Assembly (NCBI RefSeq): GCF_038433465.1
Contig: NZ_JAESVF010000002.1
Coordinates: forward strand, 62,001-126,000
Length of the DNA stretch: 64,000 nt
Source: Galbibacter sp038433465
GTDB taxonomy: Bacteria; Bacteroidota; Bacteroidia; Flavobacteriales; Flavobacteriaceae
Direction: 5' to 3'
Positions 42,786 to 49,763 of this stretch are shown here, piece by piece. A program made the translations under genes and the position numbers. The notes below the pieces were generated by a model. The model worked only from the letters and a program-made list of their open reading frames with translations. It did no database searches and was not told the DNA's origin. Within the stretch, counting starts at the first letter, position 1. Each line of letters opens with the position of its first letter.

Positions 42786-43795
42786 TGTAAATCCTGTTTA
42801 TAATCTTTTAAAATGCCTTCAAAATACTTGGTGGTTTCTTCTAAAGAAAGTTCGCTTCTTCCCCCTGCAGCATTGGTATGTCCGCCACCGTTAAAGTGTT
42901 TTCTAGAAAATTCATTTACAGAGAAATCTCCTTTAGAACGCAAAGAAATTTTGATTAAATCCTCTTGCACACTTTCAATAAAAATAACGGCAAACTTAAC
43001 ACCCTGCAACGAGAGTCCGTAATTTACAAACCCTTCTGTGTCGCCTTTTTTATAGTTAAATTGCTGTAATTCTTCACGAGACAACGTAATGTAAACAGTA
43101 TTGTATGCTGGTAAGGCAACCAAATTTTTCAACGCGCACCCTAACAAATGCAGTTTATCAATCGAATTGGTGTCAAAAACAGCATTGTGAATATTAGCGT
43201 TTTCAGCACCTTTATCAATTAAATTAGCAATAATACGGTGAGTATTACTCGTGGTTGAAGGAAAACGGAATGAACCAGTGTCGGTCATAATTCCGGTATA
43301 TAAACAACATGCAATTTCATGCGTAATTTTATCGGTATCGTTAAAAAAGTTGATGAAGTTATACACCATTTCGCAGGTACTACTCATGGAAGTGTCAGAG
43401 TACATAAAATGCGCATAATCGTCTGGTGCTTGGTGATGGTCAATCATCACGTAAGTTCCTGTAAAACTTTTAAGCGCAATGGCAACATCGTCAATTCTGG
43501 AAAGCGAATTAAAGTCGAGTGTAAATACCAATTCGGCCTCCTTTATTTTTTCTGAAGCGATTTCGGTTTGGTACTCATATTTTAAAATAGCACTTTCTCC
43601 AGGCATCCATTTTAAAAATTCAGGATAATCGTTTGGCGCTACTATAACTACCTCATGACGGTATTGTTCTAGGTAATGAAATAAGCCCAAACAAGAGCCA
43701 ATGGCGTCTCCATCAGGGTTTTTATGCGGTATAATTACTATTTTTTTTGGTGTAGATAGTAATTGTTGTAATTCTTGTATTTGTGTTTCTTCCAT
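42782..43795 (-). CDS. nrnA: DHH/DHHA1 phosphoesterase (NrnA-like oligoribonuclease / pAp phosphatase)
   Basis: A 337-residue cytoplasmic enzyme. The DHH motifs are visible: P-H-K-N-P-D-G-D-A-I-G-S (His24, Asp28, Asp30), V-M-I-D-H-H-Q-A-P, and the DHHA1 end G-G-G-H-T-N-A-A-G-G. NrnA-type enzymes degrade nanoRNA to mononucleotides and can remove the 3' phosphate of pAp. It is the first gene of the nrnA-gldI-PPIase operon. It is divergent from the PhoD-like gene, with a short shared gap of 74 bases. Confidence 0.93.
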   Translation of the reverse strand: MEETQIQELQQLLSTPKKIVIIPHKNPDGDAIGSCLGLFHYLEQYRHEVVIVAPNDYPEFLKWMPGESAILKYEYQTEIASEKIKEAELVFTLDFNSLSRIDDVAIALKSFTGTYVMIDHHQAPDDYAHFMYSDTSMSSTCEMVYNFINFFNDTDKITHEIACCLYTGIMTDTGSFRFPSTTSNTHRIIANLIDKGAENANIHNAVFDTNSIDKLHLLGCALKNLVALPAYNTVYITLSREELQQFNYKKGDTEGFVNYGLSLQGVKFAVIFIESVQEDLIKISLRSKGDFSVNEFSRKHFNGGGHTNAAGGRSELSLEETTKYFEGILKDYKQDLQ

Positions 43796-43843
43796 GGGTG
43801 GCTAATATACAATTTAATAATATAATACTTAGAAAAGGAATAG

Positions 43844-43851
43844 TACATTTG
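43844..43851 (+). promoter_or_regulatory. Candidate -7 box (TACATTTG) for the PhoD-like gene
   Basis: TACATTTG matches TAnnTTTG, 18 bases before the chosen ATG at 43870. It supports that start over an open frame that extends back to 43783. Confidence 0.45.
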
Positions 43852-43869
43852 CAGTCTAAAACTATATTT

Positions 43870-44898
43870 ATGCGGATAATTATTGCGCTTTTCGGATTTG
43901 CTTTTTTATGCTTCGGATGTAAAACAGCCCAAACAGATTTGTATCCATTACAAGATGATGAATTTGTAATTGCGTTTGGGTCTTGTAACAGACAAGATGA
44001 AGAAAATCGTCTCTGGGATGATGTGGTTGCCAACAATCCTGCTGTGTGGATTTGGGGAGGCGATAACATTTATTCAGACACCGATAATATGCGCGAAATG
44101 CGTAAAGACTATGAAGAACAACGTTATCAAGGTGGTTATAAGGCAGTTGTAAAATCGATGGATGTTATCGGAACTTGGGATGACCACGATTACGGACTTA
44201 ACGATGGAGGTGCCGAATGGAAAATGAAAGATGAAGCGCAAGAGTTGTTTTTAAATTTTATGGATGTTCCCAAAAACGACCCTAGACGCAACCAAAAAGG
44301 AGTGTATAACTCAAAAATATATAATACAAAAGCTGGTTCGGTAAAAGTAATTATTTTAGATACGCGTTACTTTAGGTCGCCTTTAACCAAAAATTTGGGC
44401 GATAGTGGAAAACGGTTTATTCCAAATCCGCCAGGGGTAGGAACGATGTTGGGGGAAACTCAATGGGCGTGGTTGCAAAACGAATTAAATACTTCGACTG
44501 CCGATTTTAATATTATTGTAAGTAGTATTCAAGTATTGTCAAACAAACATGGGTTTGAGGCTTGGGCAAACTTTCCGAGCGAAGTAGAAAAGCTTTTTTC
44601 GATGATTAAAAGTAGTCCTGCTAAACGAGTTATTTTGCTTTCTGGAGACCGACATATCTCAGAATTTTCAGAAATAAATATAAGTGGTTTGGACTACCCT
44701 TTAATCGATTTTACTTCTAGTGGACTCACGCATACCTATGAAGCTTATTCAGGAGAAGAAAACCCGTATAGAGTAGGAGAGGTTATTAATGTAAAGAGTT
44801 TTGGTTTGTTAAAAATCAATTTAAAAAACTACCGTGTAAAAATGCAAATGATAGGCGACGGAAACGAAGTTTTAAACGAGTTGGAACAAGGGTATTAA
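43870..44898 (+). CDS. PhoD-like (alkaline phosphatase D family) lipoprotein
   Basis: A 342-residue metallophosphoesterase-type lipoprotein (lipobox L-C-F-G-C, residue 17). The frame is open from 43783 but the ATG at 43870 gives the lipobox. Motifs: F-G-S-C-N near residue 38, W-G-G-D-N-I-Y-S-D, W-D-D-H-D-Y-G with the metal ligands, and L-S-G-D-R-H-I-S-E. PhoD-family enzymes cleave phosphomono- or diesters at the outer face. It is a single gene with its own promoter. Substrate unknown. Confidence 0.9.
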   Translation: MRIIIALFGFAFLCFGCKTAQTDLYPLQDDEFVIAFGSCNRQDEENRLWDDVVANNPAVWIWGGDNIYSDTDNMREMRKDYEEQRYQGGYKAVVKSMDVIGTWDDHDYGLNDGGAEWKMKDEAQELFLNFMDVPKNDPRRNQKGVYNSKIYNTKAGSVKVIILDTRYFRSPLTKNLGDSGKRFIPNPPGVGTMLGETQWAWLQNELNTSTADFNIIVSSIQVLSNKHGFEAWANFPSEVEKLFSMIKSSPAKRVILLSGDRHISEFSEINISGLDYPLIDFTSSGLTHTYEAYSGEENPYRVGEVINVKSFGLLKINLKNYRVKMQMIGDGNEVLNELEQGY

Positions 44899-44994
44899 TG
44901 TGATTTTAATACTATTTTAATTGATGTAACCTGCTGAAAAACAATTTAAAAATGTATTTATAGGCCAAGTGCTTAAAAAGTAAAATAAAACCCT

Positions 44995-45002
44995 TACTTT
45001 TG
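44995..45002 (+). promoter_or_regulatory. Candidate -7 box (TACTTTTG) for ndk
   Basis: TACTTTTG matches TAnnTTTG. The ndk ATG lies 80 bases downstream, giving a leader of around 75 bases with AT-rich sequence and no obvious structure. Confidence 0.45.
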
Positions 45003-45082
45003 CGCCAAAATTAAAAAAGCCCAATTTGGGCGTTTGTTAATGTGCAATTAAACAACAAATTGCAAAATTTTATTAAATAGAA

Positions 45083-45502
45083 ATGGCAACAAACAGAACA
45101 TTTACAATGATTAAGCCAGATGCTGTGAAAAACGGACACATCGGGGCTATTCTTGAAAAAATTACCGCTGCAGGATTTAAAATTGTAGCAATGAAATACA
45201 CGCAATTAAGTAAGCGTGATGCTGAGGCGTTTTATGCAATTCACAGCGAGCGTCCATTTTTTGGAGAGTTGGTAGAATTTATGACAAGCGGACCTATTGT
45301 AGCTGCTATTTTGGAGAAAGATAATGCTGTTGAAGACTTTAGAACTTTAATTGGTGCTACTAATCCAGACGAAGCTGCTGAAGGAACTATCCGTAAATTA
45401 TTTGCTACTTCTATCGGAGAAAATGCAGTTCACGGTTCTGATAGCGATGAAAATGCTGCTATCGAAGGTGCTTTTCATTTTTCTGGGAGAGAAATCTTCT
45501 AA
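45083..45502 (+). CDS. ndk: Nucleoside-diphosphate kinase
   Basis: A 139-residue full-length enzyme that transfers the ATP gamma phosphate to other nucleoside diphosphates through a phosphohistidine. Motifs: T-M-I-K-P-D-A-V (8-15), the R-x-x-I-G-A-T-N-P-like loop (R87-N94), and the catalytic His117 in E-N-A-V-H-G-S-D. Monocistronic; a terminator hairpin follows at 45524-45547. Confidence 0.97.
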   Translation: MATNRTFTMIKPDAVKNGHIGAILEKITAAGFKIVAMKYTQLSKRDAEAFYAIHSERPFFGELVEFMTSGPIVAAILEKDNAVEDFRTLIGATNPDEAAEGTIRKLFATSIGENAVHGSDSDENAAIEGAFHFSGREIF

Positions 45503-45523
45503 ATCGAAAAGAAATAAAAAATT

Positions 45524-45549
45524 AAAAGCTCCATTATTGGAGCTTTTTT
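45524..45549. terminator. Intrinsic terminator after ndk
   Basis: Stem AAAAGCTCCA (45524-45533), 4-base loop, TGGAGCTTTT (45538-45547) and further T's. It lies between the convergent ndk and DUF721 genes and has A/T tracts that serve both strands. Confidence 0.85.
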
Positions 45550-45561
45550 TATGTCTAGAAA

Positions 45562-45858
45562 TTACCTTAAAATAATAGTTTTTACTACTTCTTTTCCTAA
45601 TTCCTCATTCAGCATTTTTACAATTTTCTCTTTTCCATAACTCAATTCTTGGCGAAGCACCGATGAAGAAAGCGACACATACAAAGTTTCCTGTTTTAAT
45701 TCTATTTGCGTTGTGTAGTTGTTAACCCCATTTCCCATGAGGTTTTGCCACGCATTGCGAACATTAACTTTGTCCATGCCTTTTTCCAATTTGTTTTCGT
45801 TTACAAATTCTTCTAAAGCATCATTTAAGGAGATGTATTCGTTTCTTCGCTTTGCCAT
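45562..45858 (-). CDS. DUF721 (DciA-like) protein
   Basis: A 98-residue protein with the conserved V-x-x-A-W-x-x-L-M-G pattern (about 36-45), an L-x-V-x-x-x-S-S-x-L-R-Q-E-L segment, and a C-terminal I-I-L-R, all typical of DUF721/DciA-type proteins. DciA helps load the replicative helicase; whether this short family member does the same is inference. It lies just downstream of recF, the usual position for this family, and its start overlaps the stop of the lipocalin-like gene by one base. Confidence 0.85.
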   Translation of the reverse strand: MAKRRNEYISLNDALEEFVNENKLEKGMDKVNVRNAWQNLMGNGVNNYTTQIELKQETLYVSLSSSVLRQELSYGKEKIVKMLNEELGKEVVKTIILR

Positions 45859-46271
45859 TATTTTAAAGAAAATTTTTCAAAACGTTTGTAATAATAGGTC
45901 TTTTCTTGGTCGTTTTCGAGTCCGAGTTTGTCTTTTGTAAGCAAAATAAGTTTTTCACTTCTTATGTTGCCATCGTTGTTGTATTCCACATAAATGGCAT
46001 CGTTTTTATGTTTTATACTGAAGTTTTCAAACTCGTTCATATTGGTAAAACGTCCGTCGAGTCTCGGCATCACTTTTTCACGCGTTCCCGTACTGTCATT
46101 TAACTGCCAAAAGTCAATTACAGTATTTATTTTATAAGCTTTTTCTTCTCCTGAAGGAAATGTAACTTTTTCAATTTCCCAATATCCATTGAGCATAGAA
46201 ATATCTTCAACATGAGTTTGGTTACAACTTAAAAAGACGACACACAGAAGAATGAAAATTTTAGCTTTCAA
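45858..46271 (-). CDS. Small lipocalin-like lipoprotein
   Basis: A 137-residue lipoprotein (lipobox F-L-S-C, residue 16) whose N-terminal G-Y-W-E-I-E-K-V (29-36) and following beta-strand pattern resemble lipocalin-like domains. Probably anchored in the envelope. It lies between recF and the DUF721 gene and its stop overlaps the DUF721 start. No enzymatic motif is visible; function unknown. Confidence 0.72.
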   Translation of the reverse strand: MKAKIFILLCVVFLSCNQTHVEDISMLNGYWEIEKVTFPSGEEKAYKINTVIDFWQLNDSTGTREKVMPRLDGRFTNMNEFENFSIKHKNDAIYVEYNNDGNIRSEKLILLTKDKLGLENDQEKTYYYKRFEKFSLK

Positions 46272-46436
46272 AATCAGAATTTTTTAGAAACACAAAGGTA
46301 GCTAAAACTTGTTGGGGAAGTAAAATTTTAAAGAGTAGATTTTTTTTGTTTGTTGAATTGTGTAATTGTTGATTTGTTAAATCGTGTTTTTGTAGGGTGT
46401 TAATAAAGAGTGAAAAGTTGATGAATGGAGGTTTTA

Positions 46437-46480
46437 AATCTTTAAATTTTTCAATCTTTGAATCCTTCAATCTTTTAATA
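46437..46480. repeat. Low-complexity TTTNAATC-type repeat tail
   Basis: TTTTTCAATCTTTGAATCCT and neighbouring bases repeat a TTTNAATC-like unit, matching the tails in the 39040-39310 repeat. It sits between recF and the lipocalin-like gene (gap 46272-46483). A minus-strand frame over it is not a gene. Confidence 0.6.
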
Positions 46481-46483
46481 GAA

Positions 46484-47566
46484 CTATCCTAACGGAATCA
46501 TTTTATACGACTGATGTGTTTGCTTTACTACATTCTCAGTACGTTCGGCGTGCGTGTCACTAATGAAAATTTGTCCAAATTCATCTTCATTTACCAAAGA
46601 AATAATTTGACTAACTCGGTTTTCATCAAGCTTGTCAAATATATCATCGAGTAATAAAATAGGTGTTTGTCCTGCTTGCGCTTTTATAAAATCGAATTGC
46701 GCCAATTTTAACGCAATTAAAAAAGATTTTTGTTGCCCTTGACTTCCAAACTTTTTAATAGGATAGTTGCCAATTTCAAAACTTAAGTCATCTTTATGTA
46801 TCCCAACAGAAGTGTATTGTAACGCTTTGTCTTTGTTTAAATTTTCTTTGAAAAGGGTATGTAAGTCTTTTTCGAGCAACTGACTTTGGTAGTTGAGGTT
46901 AATAGCTTCTTTTCCGCCAGAAATAGATGCGTAACGCTCTTTGAAAATTGGGATAAAAACAGCTAAGAAATCTTTTCTGGCTTGATGTATTTTATGTCCA
47001 AAATCGTTTAATTGCTCGTTGTAAACTTCAAGCGTATCAGCATTAAAAGTATTGTTTAAAGCAAAATATTTTAAAAGCGAATTGCGTTGCGCCAGTACTT
47101 TGTTGTAGTTGATAAGTTGCTGTAGGTAAGTTTTATTGCTTTGCGAAATAACACTGTCTATAAATTTTCGGCGTGTTTCGCTTCCTTCAATAATCAAATC
47201 TCTATCAGCAGGAGAAATAATTACAAGCGGAATAAAACCAACGTGCTCCGAGAGTTTGTCGTAAATCTTTCCGTTTCTCTTAATTACTTTTTTTTGCCCT
47301 TTTTTTAGACTACAAATTATTTTTTCTTCTTTTTCATCTCTTAGAAATTCGCCGTCAATGACAAAAAAACTTTCGTTGTGTTTTATGTTTTGCGATGCAA
47401 CAGGGTTAAAGTAACTTTTGCCAAAAGAAAGCACATAAATTGCGTCGAGCGCATTGGTTTTTCCAATTCCGTTTTGACCTACAAAGCAGTTAATTTTTGC
47501 ATCAAATTCGAAAGTATTAGAGTCGAAGTTTTTAAAATTTATAAGCGATAATTTCTGTAACTGCAT
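46484..47566 (-). CDS. recF: DNA replication/repair protein RecF
   Basis: A 360-residue SMC-like ATPase that helps load RecA on gapped DNA through RecO and RecR. The N-terminal Walker A G-Q-N-G-I-G-K-T (30-37) is visible, followed by the family signature loop, and near the C-terminus Walker B L-L-L-D-D-I-F-D-K-L-D. The start codon ATG at 47566 fits the M-Q-L-x-K-L-S-L-I-N-F-K-N-F opening of RecF. It is divergent from the TPR gene at 47763. Confidence 0.96.
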   Translation of the reverse strand: MQLQKLSLINFKNFDSNTFEFDAKINCFVGQNGIGKTNALDAIYVLSFGKSYFNPVASQNIKHNESFFVIDGEFLRDEKEEKIICSLKKGQKKVIKRNGKIYDKLSEHVGFIPLVIISPADRDLIIEGSETRRKFIDSVISQSNKTYLQQLINYNKVLAQRNSLLKYFALNNTFNADTLEVYNEQLNDFGHKIHQARKDFLAVFIPIFKERYASISGGKEAINLNYQSQLLEKDLHTLFKENLNKDKALQYTSVGIHKDDLSFEIGNYPIKKFGSQGQQKSFLIALKLAQFDFIKAQAGQTPILLLDDIFDKLDENRVSQIISLVNEDEFGQIFISDTHAERTENVVKQTHQSYKMIPLG

Positions 47567-47732
47567 GTATTGTGTTGTGCGGGATTAATTTATATTGATG
47601 GAATATAGCAAATAAACACTCATTAAACACTACTTTGTACTTTAATGAGCTTCCAATTGACGAAATTACTAAAATAAAGAAGACGCATAAAAATATTAAA
47701 ATAAATTTCCTTTCCTTTTTCAATAAAAATTT

Positions 47733-47740
47733 TATTTTTG
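47733..47740 (+). promoter_or_regulatory. Candidate -7 box (TATTTTTG) for the TPR/ribH region
   Basis: TATTTTTG matches TAnnTTTG, 22 bases before the ATG at 47763, in the 196-base divergent gap with recF. Confidence 0.45.
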
Positions 47741-47762
47741 CGAGGCTTAACAAAATATAGAT

Positions 47763-48545
47763 ATGGCGACGTATAAGAAAAGAGGCTATAAAAAACCAAC
47801 AAAGAAAGAAGAAGACTTCTTAGAACCAGAAGTAGCATACGATGGTGAGAGTACAACCGAAGAGGTATTTAATACATTAAATGAAAGCGCAAGCCGTACG
47901 GAAGAGTGGGTTGCTAGCAATCAAAAATATATTTTAGGAGGAATTGGAGCTATCGTTCTTGTAGTTTTAGGGTACTTAGGATATCAACAATTTGTGGTAA
48001 AGCCTAAAGCTTTAGAAGCCGATAACGAAATATTTTACGCACAACAGTATTTTAACGAGGCTGTAAATAGCACAGCGAAAGATTCGTTGTACAACATTGC
48101 TTTAAACGGTGCTGATGGAAAATACGGATTGTTAGATATTATCGATAATTATAGCGGAACTCCAGCAGCAAATCTTGCACATTACAGTGCTGGAATGGCG
48201 TACTTAAATACTCAAAAATACGACGAGGCTATTAAGTATTTACAAGATTTTAAATCAGACGATATTATTTTGAACGCACTAGCTAAAGGTGGTATCGGAG
48301 ATGCTTTTGTACAATTAGGGCAAGATAAAGATGGTTTAGAGTATTATGAAAAAGCAATTGCAATTTCAGAAAATGCTTTCACTACGCCTAAGTTTTTATT
48401 TAAAGCGGGTGTTGTTTCTTTAGAAGCAGGAGATGCCGATAAAGCTCTTAAATATTTCAACAGAGTGAAAAATGAATATAGCGATTCTGAAGAAGGAAGA
48501 ACTATAGATATTTACATCGGAAAAGCTGAAACGCTTAAAAAGTAA
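47763..48545 (+). CDS. Membrane-anchored TPR protein (YfgM-like)
   Basis: A 260-residue protein with a Lys-rich cytoplasmic N-terminus (K-K-R-G-Y-K-K-P-T-K-K-E-E), one membrane helix (about 58-80) and a periplasmic TPR-like domain (about 120-258). YfgM/ancillary SecYEG-translocon subunits share this layout; the link to secretion is inference. It is likely the first gene of a unit with ribH, although ribH has its own candidate promoter box. Confidence 0.82.
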   Translation: MATYKKRGYKKPTKKEEDFLEPEVAYDGESTTEEVFNTLNESASRTEEWVASNQKYILGGIGAIVLVVLGYLGYQQFVVKPKALEADNEIFYAQQYFNEAVNSTAKDSLYNIALNGADGKYGLLDIIDNYSGTPAANLAHYSAGMAYLNTQKYDEAIKYLQDFKSDDIILNALAKGGIGDAFVQLGQDKDGLEYYEKAIAISENAFTTPKFLFKAGVVSLEAGDADKALKYFNRVKNEYSDSEEGRTIDIYIGKAETLKK

Positions 48546-48586
48546 TTGGTTATTCATCGTATTCATGAAATTTGATTACGATTGAT

Positions 48587-48594
48587 TAACTTTG
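48587..48594 (+). promoter_or_regulatory. Candidate -7 box (TAACTTTG) close to ribH
   Basis: TAACTTTG matches TAnnTTTG but ends only 10 bases before the ribH ATG. If used, the mRNA would have almost no leader. It may be fortuitous. Confidence 0.25.
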
Positions 48595-48604
48595 CATAAA
48601 AAAT

Positions 48605-49096
48605 ATGGCAACAGAAAATAAAAATTTATCCGTTTACGATAAAGCAACAATCCCAAACGCGAAAGACTTTCGGTTTGGGATTGTTGTTTCTGAATGGAAT
48701 TCAGAAATAACAGAAGGTTTGTACAAAGGTGCTTTAGAGGCTTTGTATGACTGTGGAGCAGTAGAAGAACACATTTTACGCTGGGATGTTCCTGGAAGTT
48801 TTGAGCTTACCTATGGCGCAAAAAAAATGATTAAAAAGCATCAGCCAGATGCTATAATTGTTATCGGGAGTGTGATTCAAGGCGAAACAAAACATTTTGA
48901 TTTTGTTTGTAGCGCCACCGCTCAAGGAATTAAAGATTTAAACGTTCAATACGATACGCCTGTTATATTTTGTGTTTTGACAGATAATAACATGCAACAA
49001 GCTATTGATAGAAGTGGAGGAAAACACGGAAACAAAGGTGCAGAAGCAGCTATTGCAGCTATAAAAATGGCAGCGTTAGGAAACGATATTTTCTAG
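48605..49096 (+). CDS. ribH: 6,7-dimethyl-8-ribityllumazine synthase
   Basis: The penultimate enzyme of riboflavin synthesis; forms lumazine from the pyrimidine intermediate and 3,4-dihydroxy-2-butanone 4-phosphate. Motifs: W-N-S-E-I-T (31-36), V-P-G-S-F-E-L (62-68), G-E-T-K-H-F-D (93-99) with catalytic His97. The 163-residue length is normal. A strong inverted repeat follows at 49184-49233. It lies between a TPR protein gene and mutL, not in a rib operon. Confidence 0.96.
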   Translation: MATENKNLSVYDKATIPNAKDFRFGIVVSEWNSEITEGLYKGALEALYDCGAVEEHILRWDVPGSFELTYGAKKMIKKHQPDAIIVIGSVIQGETKHFDFVCSATAQGIKDLNVQYDTPVIFCVLTDNNMQQAIDRSGGKHGNKGAEAAIAAIKMAALGNDIF

Positions 49097-49183
49097 CATT
49101 TGCATATCAAAATTGTATTGAATTCTACAGTTTTAATAATTCTCGATACGAGTTGTTAAAAAATTAAAACTTCAAAAAGAGAT

Positions 49184-49233
49184 TAAAAGTTGTTAAGAAA
49201 TGAGTTTACAAAGGCTTTTCTTAACAACTTTTA
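49184..49233. terminator. Perfect 17-bp inverted repeat in the ribH-mutL gap
   Basis: TAAAAGTTGTTAAGAAA (49184-49200) and its exact complement TTTCTTAACAACTTTTA (49217-49233) enclose a 16-base loop. It is 88 bases after ribH, in a 370-base gap (49097-49466) that has no other clear feature. It probably ends ribH transcription, although it lacks the clean U-run of a typical terminator. Confidence 0.55.
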
Positions 49234-49466
49234 GTATTTTAAGGTGGTAAGTCTATTCCTTTTTAAGTAATTTTGATAATTAGCAGTATTACCCAAAAAA
49301 TCTAAAAGTATTTAAACTTTTCGGTTTAAAACGGTGTGCTAATTTGCCTTTTTGCTGAATTACTTCAGTAACACAAAAAATGACTTCATCATCTTGAATC
49401 ATTTAAAAGAAATAAAAGGCAATATTGTAAAACGAATAATCATTCAATCTAAAAACAAGAATAACT

Positions 49467-49763
49467 GTGAGACTTCCTTCACTTTTTAAGCCAAGACCAA
49501 ACAAGTCGTATAACTATACGCCGAGGTATTATGATGAAAGAAAAGAGCGTTTAGAAGAGCTAAAAAGAAGTAAAGAAGCGCGCTCCGACGATGAGTATGT
49601 AAAAGGCTATCGCAGACGTAAATCTTACCGAGACGATTGGAAAACCGTTCGTTCTACTACAACAAACAGAAATACAAGAATTCGATTGATAGTGATTTTT
49701 ATTTTTTTGCTGATGTTTGCAATAGTCGCTATACGATATATTAATTTAGATACAATACTTTAA
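49467..49763 (+). CDS. Small conserved membrane protein (often mislabelled riboflavin synthase subunit beta)
   Basis: A 98-residue protein starting at GTG (49467), with a basic, charged N-terminus (Y-x-P-R-Y-Y-D-E-R-K-E-R) and one C-terminal membrane helix (about 73-92). I recall the same Y-T-P-R-Y-Y-D pattern in flavobacterial proteins beside ribH/mutL that databases name riboflavin synthase subunit beta. It has no similarity to lumazine or riboflavin synthase, so that name is probably an error of neighbourhood. The last base of its stop is the first base of mutL (TAATG). Function unknown. Confidence 0.75.
   Translation: MRLPSLFKPRPNKSYNYTPRYYDERKERLEELKRSKEARSDDEYVKGYRRRKSYRDDWKTVRSTTTNRNTRIRLIVIFIFLLMFAIVAIRYINLDTIL

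Noticed and set aside
43783..43869. Extended N-terminus for the PhoD-like protein
   Set aside because: It would overlap nrnA and place 29 residues before a clean lipoprotein signal; the -7 box at 43844 also lies within it.
46261..46470. 69-residue minus-strand frame upstream of the lipocalin-like gene
   Set aside because: Covers low-complexity repeat sequence and has no recognisable motif.
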